A stretch of DNA of 64,000 nucleotides from a bacterium (lineage in GTDB: Bacteria; Myxococcota_A; Bradymonadia; UBA7976; UBA1532): NCBI GenBank assembly GCA_030426085.1, contig JAUHYW010000041.1:20989-84988 (forward strand), in the 5' to 3' direction. Position numbers and translations under genes: made by a program. Below, in pieces: positions 54,581-62,454 of the stretch. Every line of letters starts with the position of its first letter. The first letter of the stretch is position 1. The notes below the pieces were generated by a model. The model made no database searches. It saw nothing but the letters and a program-made list of their open reading frames with translations, and was not told the DNA's origin.

Positions 54581-56305
54581 TCATTCGAGGAACACCTCGA
54601 AGTCCACCCCCACCCCGAGCTGCACGAACGGCTCGAACAGATCCGGGGCCAGCAGCAGCGCGCCGGCGCGCAGATCGGCCCGGGCCGACCACCGGCTGCC
54701 CTCGCCGAAGGGCCACAAGGCGCCGACGTGCAGGGCGACGTCGGTCAGCCAGCCGCTCGGCCAGCGCCTGCTCAGGGCCCAGGCGAACCCGCCGAGCACC
54801 CCCACGTCGACCTCCCCGCCCGTGTGCGCGACCAGCCGGGCGTAGCCCGCCCGCATCGCGAGCACCCCGAAGGCCGGATGCACCGCCCGGGCCTCGCCGG
54901 CGATGCGCCGGTCGTGATCCCGCCGGCTGAGGCCCACCTCGACCAGCGCCCGACTCAGCCCCCGGCCGACCCGACCCCGCAGATCGAGCCCGAACTCGGC
55001 GTCGGGCAGGGCGACCACCATGCCGCCCCCGTGCCCCACGACCGCCAGCCCGCCGTAGCGGCCGGGCACGAACGGCGGGGCCGCCGGCGGATCACCGAGC
55101 AGCGCCGGGACCAGGGGCCGGTCGAAGGGCACGACGTACGACCGCGACCGGGCCGCCGGATCGGGGCGGCCGCTCGCGTCCAGGGTCCCGTCGCGGGCCA
55201 GGAACTCGAACGGCGCCCGCCCGGGGCCATCGAACCGGTAGCCGAGGCCCCGGGCCAGGTGGAGCCGGTGGGGCCCCGGCGGCGCGTCGAGGGTGGCGAA
55301 GACGCCCGCCGGGGTGCCCATGAGCTGGCGCTGAGGCAGGTCGGGGACGACGCACACCCGGGCCGCCGGCGCCCGGCGCCAGTCGATGAACGGCGCGTCG
55401 GGGTCCAGCCCGGGGGGCACCGTGGCCGGGCGGATGCCGCTGCCCGAGCCGGCCAGGATCCAGTCGACGACCCGGTGCATCTCGCCGTAGGTCACCACCC
55501 CGTCCCGGTCGACGTCCGCCGGCCCGATCGCCGCCGAGCGCAGGGCGTGGCTGTAGATGCCGCCCAGCCGCCCGTCCTCCCAGGTGGCGTCGGCGTGGCC
55601 ATCGGTGGCGAGCAGGGCCCCGACGGTGGGCAGGCGGGCGGCGAACGGCGCGGTGAGGCGCTCGGCGTCGACCGGCCGCTTCGCCCGGCCGAGGGCGCGC
55701 GAGGCGGGGGCCGGCAGCATCCAGAAGCTCTGGCAGGCGTCGACGATCAGGTGCACGTCGGCCCGCGCGGCCAGCGGCCGCAGCACCCGCTCGGCGAACA
55801 GGCGGGCCCCGATGCGCCCGTCGTGACCCGGCCCCCGCCGCCCGGGATCGGGCGCGGCGTAGATCTCGCCCGGGGCGACCCCGCCCCGCCGGCGCCCGCC
55901 GTGCCCCACGAAGTAGAGGTAGACCTGCGCCCGGCCGGCGTGCCCCCCGCCGTCGAGGGCGGCGACCATCTCGCCGACGCTGGCCGTCAGCGCCCGCCAC
56001 GTCGGCGGCCGCCGCTCGGATCCGAAGGCGGCGCGCAGCCCGGGGTCGGCCTCGGCGTGCACCCAGCGCCGGTCGGGGCCGAGCGCGGCGAAGAAGCGGG
56101 CCATCTGGCGCAGATCGTGGCCGACCATCTCGAGCCTCGGCAGCGGCCGGCCCGTCGCGTAGGGGTAGCCGAAGAGCAGGGTGTAGACCGGCGCGGCGCG
56201 ATCGACGCGGGCGAGCGGGTCGCAGCGATCGGCGGGCGCGGCCGCCGTGAGGGTGGCTGTCAGGATGACGGCGCACGCCACCATCGCGGCGTGGGGGTGG
56301 CTCAT
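54581..56305 (-). CDS. Exported caspase-like (C14) protease with EF-hand loop and beta-rich C-terminus
   Basis: A 574-residue exported protein. The signal peptide covers residues 1-23. A caspase/metacaspase fold follows, with catalytic His135 in YLYFVGHGG and Cys191 in HLIVDACQS. Behind it is a calcium-loop-like stretch from Asp264 to Glu275 (DVDRDGVVTYGE). The C-terminal 200 residues alternate short beta strands and end in FEPFVQLGVGVDFEVFLE, which looks like an outer-membrane barrel; that is inference. Bacterial metacaspases are usually calcium-dependent Arg/Lys-specific proteases. ATG 56305 is chosen because AGGAG lies 5 bases upstream; the frame also has a start at 56320. It is divergent from the FGE-like lipoprotein gene. 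Confidence 0.83.
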   Translation of the reverse strand: MSHPHAAMVACAVILTATLTAAAPADRCDPLARVDRAAPVYTLLFGYPYATGRPLPRLEMVGHDLRQMARFFAALGPDRRWVHAEADPGLRAAFGSERRPPTWRALTASVGEMVAALDGGGHAGRAQVYLYFVGHGGRRRGGVAPGEIYAAPDPGRRGPGHDGRIGARLFAERVLRPLAARADVHLIVDACQSFWMLPAPASRALGRAKRPVDAERLTAPFAARLPTVGALLATDGHADATWEDGRLGGIYSHALRSAAIGPADVDRDGVVTYGEMHRVVDWILAGSGSGIRPATVPPGLDPDAPFIDWRRAPAARVCVVPDLPQRQLMGTPAGVFATLDAPPGPHRLHLARGLGYRFDGPGRAPFEFLARDGTLDASGRPDPAARSRSYVVPFDRPLVPALLGDPPAAPPFVPGRYGGLAVVGHGGGMVVALPDAEFGLDLRGRVGRGLSRALVEVGLSRRDHDRRIAGEARAVHPAFGVLAMRAGYARLVAHTGGEVDVGVLGGFAWALSRRWPSGWLTDVALHVGALWPFGEGSRWSARADLRAGALLLAPDLFEPFVQLGVGVDFEVFLE

Positions 56306-56398
56306 CTCGGCTCCTGCCATGGGTGGGTCGGCCCTGGAGAGTGAATCACTCGAAGCCCCCCATCCGCAAGGGGGTTTCCGCGCGCCCCCCGAACACTG

Positions 56399-56417
56399 CT
56401 GACATCGAAACTGTCAG
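56399..56417. promoter_or_regulatory. Inverted repeat in the caspase/FGE divergent spacer
   Basis: CTGACA (56399-56404) and TGTCAG (56412-56417), perfect half-sites seven bases apart, in the 168-base spacer between two divergent genes. Suggests an operator for a dimeric regulator. Confidence 0.4.
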
Positions 56418-56473
56418 TAGCAGGCCCCTTCGGGGCAGTGATAGCGTCCGCCCCACCACCTCGGAGTGTCATC

Positions 56474-58375
56474 ATGCGGCGCGCGTTGATCATCCTCGTC
56501 GGCCCCTGGCTCATCGCATGCGATGCCTTCCCGGTCGGGCCGCTCGCCATCCGCGAGATGCAGGCGTGGCGCATCTGCACCGACCCCGCGGGGGCCGAGA
56601 TCGAGGTCCACATCGCCGGTGACCCGGCGCATTGCGGCGGCTGCGATCGGGCCTGCGGCGAGGGGGTGCCCTGCGTCGGGGGCCGGTGCGCGCTCGACAC
56701 CCGCCTGCACTGCGGGGCGGCCGGGCGGGCCTGCGTCGGCTTCGCCGGCGCCGAGGGCGTCGAGTGCGTCGCCGTCGACGCCCGCGGCGTCTCCCCGGGG
56801 GGCCTCGTCTACCTCGACCGGGGCCCCACGGTCGGCGGCCACGCCTGCGTGCCGGCCGCCGCGCCACCCCCCGCAGAAGCCGGGCCGATCCGGGGTGAGC
56901 CGCCGCGGGCGCCGGACTGGATCGTGATCCCGGGCCCCGGGCCCTGCCCCGCGGGCGGCGACGGGCGGTGCGGCGCCCTCGAGGTGGAGGTGCGCGACCT
57001 CTGCGGCGGGCTCTGCCCGGCCGGGATCGCGCACGACTTCGAGATCATGACCACCGAGATGAGCCGGGCCACCTACCGCGACCGGGTGCTCGACTGCCGC
57101 TGCGCCGGCGCCGACCCGCCCCCCTGCGCCGCCTTGTGCGCCGACGACGCCGACGCCGAAGCGCGGCCGATCACCGGGCTGTCGTGGTGCGCGGCCTACG
57201 ACGCGTGCCGGGCGATCGGGGGCCGGCTGCCGACCGCCGTCGAGCGGGCCCGGGTCGAGGCGGCGGCCGACGTCGACCGCCGGCTGTTCGACCGCCCGCT
57301 GGGGTGCGACGCGTGGATCGAGGCGACCGGCGCGGCCCCGTGGGTCGCCGAGTGCTTCGATCGGGCCGACGACCCGGGGCTCGACCGGGTGGACGGCGAC
57401 GCCGGCGCGGTGCCCATCGGGGGCGCCGCCCTGCCCGCCCCGCGGCGGCTGCACCACCTGATCGGCAACGCCGCCGAGTGGCTGGCCGAGCCCGCCGAAG
57501 AGGCCACCTGCGCCGCGCTGAGCCGGCCCGGGCGGTGGGGCCCCGAAGCGGACGGGCGGGGGCGGCTCCGGGTGGCGCGGGGCCTCGGCCTGCGCCGCCC
57601 CGCCGGCGACCCGGGCGATCGGCTGGTCGCGCTCGACCCCGGCGACCGGTCGGCCGATCTGGGGGTGCGGTGCGCGCGCACGGTCGCCGACCGCGCCTCG
57701 CCGCCGGCCCCCTACGACAGCCGGCTCGACGCCCGGGCCCACGCCCGCTGCGTCGAGTCGCCGCTCGGCCGGCGCCCGGTGCGTCGGGCGGTCGGAGAGC
57801 GCGTCCTGCGGGCGGCCGCGATCTGCCTCGACCGGCCCGAGGCCATCACCGGGGCGATCCCGGATCGCTTCGCCGGCTGGCTGGCGGGCCTCGCCGGCGA
57901 GCGGGTGGCCCTGGCCCGGCGGCCCCTCGGCGCCGACCTCGCGGGGGGTGAGCTCGGGCTGGCCCTCTTCGCGCCCGACGCCGCGTGGTGGCTGCACCCC
58001 CCGGCGCGGGCGGCGGGAGATCCGATCGAGACCGCGCCCGACGGCCCGTCGATCGTCCTGAGGCGGGCGGGGGCCCACCCCGAGTGGGGCCCCGCCTGCG
58101 CCGGGCGCATGGAGGCCGACGACCCCGCGGCCCGCACCGACGGCCGGGTGGTGCTCGGCGAGCGGCTCGTCATCGACTGGGCGGCCCTGCGCCGGCTGAC
58201 GCCGGGGGGCACCGTCGACGAGGCGGCCCGCCTGGGCTGCGGGCTGCTCGAGTGCGCCGCGCGCAGCGCGCCCGACGGCCCGTGCGAGGCGCGCTGCACC
58301 GCGTGGCACCTGCCGCTGGTGATCGACTACCGCCGGGCCGGGCCGTCGAGCCACCCGGGCGTGTGCCGGCCGTGA
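56474..58375 (+). CDS. Lipoprotein with formylglycine-generating-enzyme-like (SUMF1) domain
   Basis: A 633-residue lipoprotein (LIAC lipobox, Cys16). A Cys-rich N-terminal part with EGF/Stigma-type repeats (CGGCDRACGEGVPCVGGRC) spans about residues 50-130. Residues 180-410 follow the FGE/sulfatase-modifying fold: FEIMTTEMSRATYRD, PITGLSWCAAYDACRAIGGRLPT, HHLIGNAAEWLAE and ADLGVRCAR. The substitution of usual residues at several points suggests a binding rather than oxidase role, as in many C-type-lectin-like relatives. A second, diverged half (420-633) has no clear match. ATG 56474 has GGAG 7 bases upstream. It is divergent from the caspase-like gene, suggesting a shared pathway. Confidence 0.78.
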   Translation: MRRALIILVGPWLIACDAFPVGPLAIREMQAWRICTDPAGAEIEVHIAGDPAHCGGCDRACGEGVPCVGGRCALDTRLHCGAAGRACVGFAGAEGVECVAVDARGVSPGGLVYLDRGPTVGGHACVPAAAPPPAEAGPIRGEPPRAPDWIVIPGPGPCPAGGDGRCGALEVEVRDLCGGLCPAGIAHDFEIMTTEMSRATYRDRVLDCRCAGADPPPCAALCADDADAEARPITGLSWCAAYDACRAIGGRLPTAVERARVEAAADVDRRLFDRPLGCDAWIEATGAAPWVAECFDRADDPGLDRVDGDAGAVPIGGAALPAPRRLHHLIGNAAEWLAEPAEEATCAALSRPGRWGPEADGRGRLRVARGLGLRRPAGDPGDRLVALDPGDRSADLGVRCARTVADRASPPAPYDSRLDARAHARCVESPLGRRPVRRAVGERVLRAAAICLDRPEAITGAIPDRFAGWLAGLAGERVALARRPLGADLAGGELGLALFAPDAAWWLHPPARAAGDPIETAPDGPSIVLRRAGAHPEWGPACAGRMEADDPAARTDGRVVLGERLVIDWAALRRLTPGGTVDEAARLGCGLLECAARSAPDGPCEARCTAWHLPLVIDYRRAGPSSHPGVCRP

Positions 58376-58555
58376 GCCGCCCGCGCCCGGCCCGGTTCGA
58401 GCGGGCATACCCGGCGTCGAGCTGCATGGCCTCCCCTCCCATCACCGGGTGCGCCGCATCGACATCACCGCCCCGGGGCGAGCCGACGGCGCGCGGGGCT
58501 TTACCCGGGGCGCGGATCGGTCCAAGATGCGCCGCCCCCCGACCCCGGAGCCCCG

Positions 58556-59092
58556 ATGGACATCGACGTCGTCTCGAGCATCCCCTACCCGATCGACGCG
58601 GTCTTCACCGCGATGCGGGACCAGCTCCCGGCGCTGGCGGACTACATGCCCAACGTCGACAAGGTCGAGGTGCTCGAGCAGAGCGAGCCCGAGCCGGGCG
58701 TGATGAAGCTGCTCAACAAGTGGCACACCGCCCGCACCGAGATCCCGGCCATCGCCCGGCCCTTCGTCGACCAGAGCAAGATGTACTGGTTCGACCACGC
58801 CACCTGGATCGAAGCCGAGCGGCTGTGCCGCTGGCGCAACGAGGTCGGCTTCATGGCCGAGCGGGTCGACTGCGCCGGCGCCACCCGCTACCGCGCGGTG
58901 AAGCCCGACGTGACCGAACTGCACATCCAGGGCCGGCTGACCATCGACCTCAAGGGGCTGGTGCCCCGGTTGATGCTCAAGAAGGCCACCAGCGGGGTCG
59001 AGGCCTTCGTCGGGCGGCTCATCGAGCCCAACTTCCAGAAGACCGCCGCCGCGCTGACCCGCTACCTCGACGCGCAGGGCCAGGGCGCATGA
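58556..59092 (+). CDS. SRPBCC/START-like protein
   Basis: A 178-residue soluble protein with the helix-grip pattern of polyketide-cyclase/START-like proteins: an opening strand (IDVVSSIPYPIDAVFTAMRD), an N-terminal helix, a beta sheet (EPGVMKLLNKWHTA, LCRWRNEVGFM) and a long C-terminal helix (KKATSGVEAFVGRLIEPNF). These fold around a hydrophobic ligand; none can be named. GGAG lies 5 bases before the ATG. The stop overlaps the srkA start (ATGA), so the two are translated together. Confidence 0.7.
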   Translation: MDIDVVSSIPYPIDAVFTAMRDQLPALADYMPNVDKVEVLEQSEPEPGVMKLLNKWHTARTEIPAIARPFVDQSKMYWFDHATWIEAERLCRWRNEVGFMAERVDCAGATRYRAVKPDVTELHIQGRLTIDLKGLVPRLMLKKATSGVEAFVGRLIEPNFQKTAAALTRYLDAQGQGA

Positions 59093-60087
59093 CGCCCGAC
59101 CTGGCGGTGCACCCGCTCGCCGAGCGCTTCGACCGGCTGACCCCGGACCTCGTCTACGCCGCCGCCGAGGTGGACGGGCGGGTGTGCACCGGGCGCTTCG
59201 TCATCCTCAACAGCTACGAGAACCGGGTCTACCAGCTCGACTGCGAAGACGGCCGGGCGGTGGTCGGCAAGTTCTACCGCCCCGGGCGGTGGAGCGTCGA
59301 CGCGCTGGAGGACGAACACGACTTCCTCTTCGCGCTCGACGACGCCGACGTGCCGGTGGTGCTGCCGCTCGAGCTCGACGACGACGGCGCCACGATCGGC
59401 ACGTTGACCGGCGAGGCCGAAGGCGTGCACTACGCGATCTTCCCCCGGGTGCGGGCCCGGGTGCCCGACGAGTTCGACGACGCCCAGCTCCGCGAGCTGG
59501 GGCGGCTGCTCGCCGAGCTGCACGACGTCGGCGAAGACGAGACCGCCGCGCACCGCCCGACGCTGGACGTCGACACCTACGCCCGGGCCAACCTGGAGAC
59601 CTTGCTGAAGTCGGGCCACCTGCCGCCGGAGATCGAGGCCCACTACCGGGTGACGGTCGACGCGCTGTGCGACCGCATCGAGCCGATGCTGGCCGACGTG
59701 CCCACCCACCGGATCCACGGCGACTGCCACCCGGCCAACCTGCTGTGGGACCGCGACGGCCCGATCTTCCTCGACTTCGACGACATGCTCGAGGGCCCGG
59801 CGGTGCAGGACGTGTGGATGCTGACCCCCAGCGCCGACGCCGAGGGCGCCCGCCAGCGGGCGGTGCTGCTCGACGCCTACCGCGAGGTGCGCGACTTCCC
59901 CGCCGAGTGGCTGCGCCTCGTCGAGCCGCTGCGCGCGCTGCGCTACATCCACTACGCCACCTGGATCGCCCGCCGGTGGCACGACCCGACCTTCCGCCGC
60001 ACCTTCGGCCACTTCGGCAGCCTGCGCTACTGGCAGGACCAGGTGCTCGACCTGCGGGAGCAGATCGCCCGCATCGACGCCGCCTGA
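59089..60087 (+). CDS. srkA: Stress response kinase A (SrkA/YihE-type)
   Basis: A 332-residue aminoglycoside-phosphotransferase-fold Ser/Thr kinase. The N-terminus has the family stretch FVILNSYENRVYQLDCEDG and VVGKFYRPGRWS (Lys61 as ATP lysine). The catalytic loop is HGDCHPANLLW (Asp212, Asn217) and the metal Asp229 is in IFLDFDDM. In Escherichia coli, SrkA is under Cpx control and counteracts stress-induced death. Length and motifs are standard. It overlaps the SRPBCC gene by four bases, and the 42-bp repeat array begins 45 bases after its stop. Confidence 0.93.
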   Translation: MTPDLAVHPLAERFDRLTPDLVYAAAEVDGRVCTGRFVILNSYENRVYQLDCEDGRAVVGKFYRPGRWSVDALEDEHDFLFALDDADVPVVLPLELDDDGATIGTLTGEAEGVHYAIFPRVRARVPDEFDDAQLRELGRLLAELHDVGEDETAAHRPTLDVDTYARANLETLLKSGHLPPEIEAHYRVTVDALCDRIEPMLADVPTHRIHGDCHPANLLWDRDGPIFLDFDDMLEGPAVQDVWMLTPSADAEGARQRAVLLDAYREVRDFPAEWLRLVEPLRALRYIHYATWIARRWHDPTFRRTFGHFGSLRYWQDQVLDLREQIARIDAA

Positions 60088-60132
60088 AGCCACGGCCGGG
60101 CGCTCCGCTCGACCGCCCTCATGCCGAAAGTC

Positions 60133-61029
60133 CGGGTCCGACCCGCGCGCTCGATCCGATTCTGGCCGGGAGAGCGGGTCCGACCCGCGCGCTCGATCCG
60201 ATTCTGGCCGGGAGAGCGGGTCCGACCCGCGCGCTCGATCGCCTTCATGCCTGAAGTACGGGTGCGACCCGAAAAATCGATCGCCTTCATGCCCGAAGTC
60301 CGGGTGCGACCCGAAAAATCGATCGCCCTCATGCCTGAAGTCCGGGTCCGACCCGCGCGCTCGAACGCCCTCATGCCCAAAGTACGGGTCCGACCCGCGC
60401 GCTCGATCCGGTTCTGGCCGGGAGGACGGGTCGGACCCGCGCGCTCGATCCGGTTCTGGCCGGGAGGACGGGTCGGACCCGCGCGCTCGATCCGGTTCTG
60501 GCCGGGAGGGCGGGTCCGATGCGCCCGACCCGGTCGGCGCAGGATCCGGCGGACGGGTCGGACCCGGCTCTCCGATCGCCGTCGCGCCCGGCGGGCGGGT
60601 CGGACCCGGCTCGCATCGGCGCCGATGACCCGGCGGCGCGGGTCGGACCCGGACTTCAGGCATGAGGGCGATCGATTTTTCGGGTCGCACCCGGACTTCA
60701 GGCATGAGGGCGTTCGAGCGCGCGGGTCGGACCCGGACTTCAGGCATGAAGGCGATCGATTTCTCGGGGCGCACCCGGACTTCGGGCATGAGGGCGATCG
60801 ATTTTTCGGGTCGCACCCGGACTTCGGGCGAGACGGCTCGTGATTTTCCCGGTCGCACCCGGACTTCAGGCATGAGCGCGATCGATTTTTCGGGTCGCAC
60901 CCGGACTTCAGGCGAGACGGCTCGTGATTTTTCCGGCCGCCCCCGGACTTCAGGCATGAAGGCGATCGATTTTTCGGGTCGCACCCGGACTTCAGGCATG
61001 AAGGCGATCGACTTTTCGGGTCGCACCCG
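60133..61029. repeat. Array of 22 near-palindromes at 42-bp spacing, two inverted arms
   Basis: A 13-base core (consensus CGGGTCSGACCCG or CGGGTSGCACCCG, itself a near-palindrome) recurs at 60133, 60175, 60217, 60259, 60301, 60343, 60385, 60427, 60469, 60511, 60554, 60596, 60639, 60681, 60723, 60765, 60807, 60849, 60891, 60933, 60975 and 61017. The step is 42 bases with two steps of 43. The 29 bases between cores come in a few types: one with TTCTGGCCGGGAG, one with TTCATGCCTGAAGT, and a third with GAGACGGCTCGTG. They are joined to GCGCGCTCGAT or AAAAATCGAT. Left of about 60,540 the units run in one orientation; right of about 60,640 they are reverse complements. The middle is degenerate. Since 42 is a multiple of three, all frames stay open. 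Confidence 0.93.
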
Positions 61030-61235
61030 TGATCCCCGGGCTACGGGCGCAAAGGCGGCCTTCGAGCGGGCATTCGAGCAGGTGACCGGCGAGACGCCGG
61101 GGGTACACCACCGGGCGGGTGAGGCCGGCGGGGGGATGGGCGGGCGCTCGGCGGATCACGCGGTATACGGCCTTCGGTGAAGCGGCGGGCATCGGCTGGA
61201 GTACCGTACGCCTCACCACCACCGGAGGCAGTCCC

Positions 61236-61712
61236 ATGTACGACGTCACCCCCCGCCGCCCGGCCCGCCGCTGGCAGATCGACCGCCCGCTGACCATCGG
61301 ATCCGACGCGCTGGATGATCTGCCGCGGCGGCTCGCTGCGCACGACGGGCCGATCGCGCTCACCGCGCTGGATGCATGGGCCCCGGCGGAGCTGGAGGCG
61401 CTGCGCTTCGCGGTGTCGTGCGAGCCGCTCGACCGCCCGGCCCCGCTGGAGGGCGCGGCGTTGGATGTCGACACGCTGCTGGATCGCATCGTGGCGGCGC
61501 TCGACGCGCCCGACGCCCCGGCGCGCCGAGCGCGGCCGGAGGGCCTGTCGGTCGCCGAGGCCGAGCGGGTGCAGGCGGTGATGTACAGCGAGCCGCCGGC
61601 CCGGTTCTATGTGGATGGGGTGCGCGAGGCGCTGGATCAGGATCTGCTCTACGATCTGTTCGAGGAGGCGCTGTTCCCCCAGATGTGGGAGGAGGGCTTC
61701 GAGGCGCCATAG
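61236..61712 (+). CDS. Small acidic protein of unknown function
   Basis: A 158-residue, probably cytoplasmic protein that I do not recognise. The start at 61236 has an ideal SD, GGAGG (61224-61228), 7 bases upstream. Codon use looks like its neighbours. The protein is acidic and helical, rich in Ala, Leu, Asp and Glu, with Pro/Arg-rich pieces (VTPRRPARRWQIDRPL, APDAPARRARPEGLS) and an aromatic, acidic C-terminus (DLLYDLFEEALFPQMWEEGF). It follows the 42-bp repeat array after about 200 bases. No membrane segment and no known motif. Confidence 0.6.
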   Translation: MYDVTPRRPARRWQIDRPLTIGSDALDDLPRRLAAHDGPIALTALDAWAPAELEALRFAVSCEPLDRPAPLEGAALDVDTLLDRIVAALDAPDAPARRARPEGLSVAEAERVQAVMYSEPPARFYVDGVREALDQDLLYDLFEEALFPQMWEEGFEAP

Positions 61713-61804
61713 CGCATGGCGCGGGCGGTTAAGAGCTTTCCCACAAACTCCGGCGCTTCGCCCAGCACCGTTCCGAACGCCGATCTCGGCGTCTCTCAGC
61801 GCTC

Positions 61805-61824
61805 GAAATACCCTCTGGTATTTC
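61805..61824. terminator. AT-rich hairpin between convergent genes
   Basis: GAAATACC (61805-61812) pairs perfectly with GGTATTTC (61817-61824) around CTCT. It lies between the small acidic gene (+) and the immunity-candidate gene (-) and could serve both. It stands out as AT-rich. Confidence 0.5.
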
Positions 61825-61893
61825 TGCGGCTTCGTTCCTTGACCTCGGCGTCCGGCCCGGCACTGTGCTCGACCGTATCTTGTGGGCAAGCTC

Positions 61894-62454
61894 TCAAGGG
61901 TGGTCGGCGAAGAGGTCGTCGGGCACCGGCCGCCCGGTCGCCCGCAGGCGCTCGGCGACGGCGTGCCAGTCCACCGGCACGCTGTCGCTGTGGTACCAGT
62001 CGATCAGCTCGCGCCGGGTCTTGCGCATGTACTGCTTCTCGGGCGCGTAGTCGAAGCCGTAGTGATCGACGACCGCGAAGACCCACTCCAGCATGCCGCC
62101 GGCACTGGGGCTCCAGGGGCCCAGCGGCTGTTCATGGGGTTCGAGCAGGGTGTTGATCCTCACGGCGAAGATCTCGCCGGGATCGCGAGCCCACGCCTTC
62201 AAGCCGTAGACGAGGTACTTCTCACCGGGCACCCGCACATAGATCGGGTTCTTGCGCAGCCACATCTCGAATGCGCGCAGCCGCGGCGTGTCCGCGACGA
62301 TGCCGAAGTTCGTGCTGTGGTTCGGATCGATCCCGCCGATCTGGCGCTCGGCGAGCGGGCCGTCGTATGGGCCAAAGGCGTGTACCTGAGGTGCCGCTGC
62401 GGACATGAGGGTCTCCACGGTCAACCAGATGATCACGATCGGCGGCAGCATCAT
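61894..62454 (-). CDS. Candidate immunity protein for the upstream toxin
   Basis: A 186-residue protein overlapping the toxin gene by four bases (ATGA, 62451-62454). The first 26 residues (IVIIWLTVETLMSAAAPQVHA) may be a signal peptide or a membrane anchor, though without a basic start. The body is mixed alpha/beta with many aromatic residues (FGPYDGPLAERQIGG, YLVYGLKAWARDP, GGMLEWVFAVVDHYGFDY). I do not recognise the family. Its position directly behind a predicted nuclease and its size fit an immunity protein. Export of an immunity protein against a nuclease would be unusual, so the leader deserves attention. A simple hypothetical protein is the alternative. Confidence 0.6.
   Translation of the reverse strand: MMLPPIVIIWLTVETLMSAAAPQVHAFGPYDGPLAERQIGGIDPNHSTNFGIVADTPRLRAFEMWLRKNPIYVRVPGEKYLVYGLKAWARDPGEIFAVRINTLLEPHEQPLGPWSPSAGGMLEWVFAVVDHYGFDYAPEKQYMRKTRRELIDWYHSDSVPVDWHAVAERLRATGRPVPDDLFADHP

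Noticed and set aside
59062..61026. A 654-codon minus frame with 14-residue repeats, and plus frames at 60121-60843 and 60662-61180
   Set aside because: The 42-bp period keeps all frames open. None has an SD, and the minus frame runs through srkA. Coding cannot be fully excluded, but nothing supports it.
60133..61029. CRISPR array
   Set aside because: Spacers recur and are shared between units, the arms are inverted, the core is only 13 bases and no cas gene is in the window.
61041..61889. A 282-codon minus frame opposite the small acidic gene
   Set aside because: It is antisense to a gene with an ideal SD and runs through the hairpin between convergent genes.
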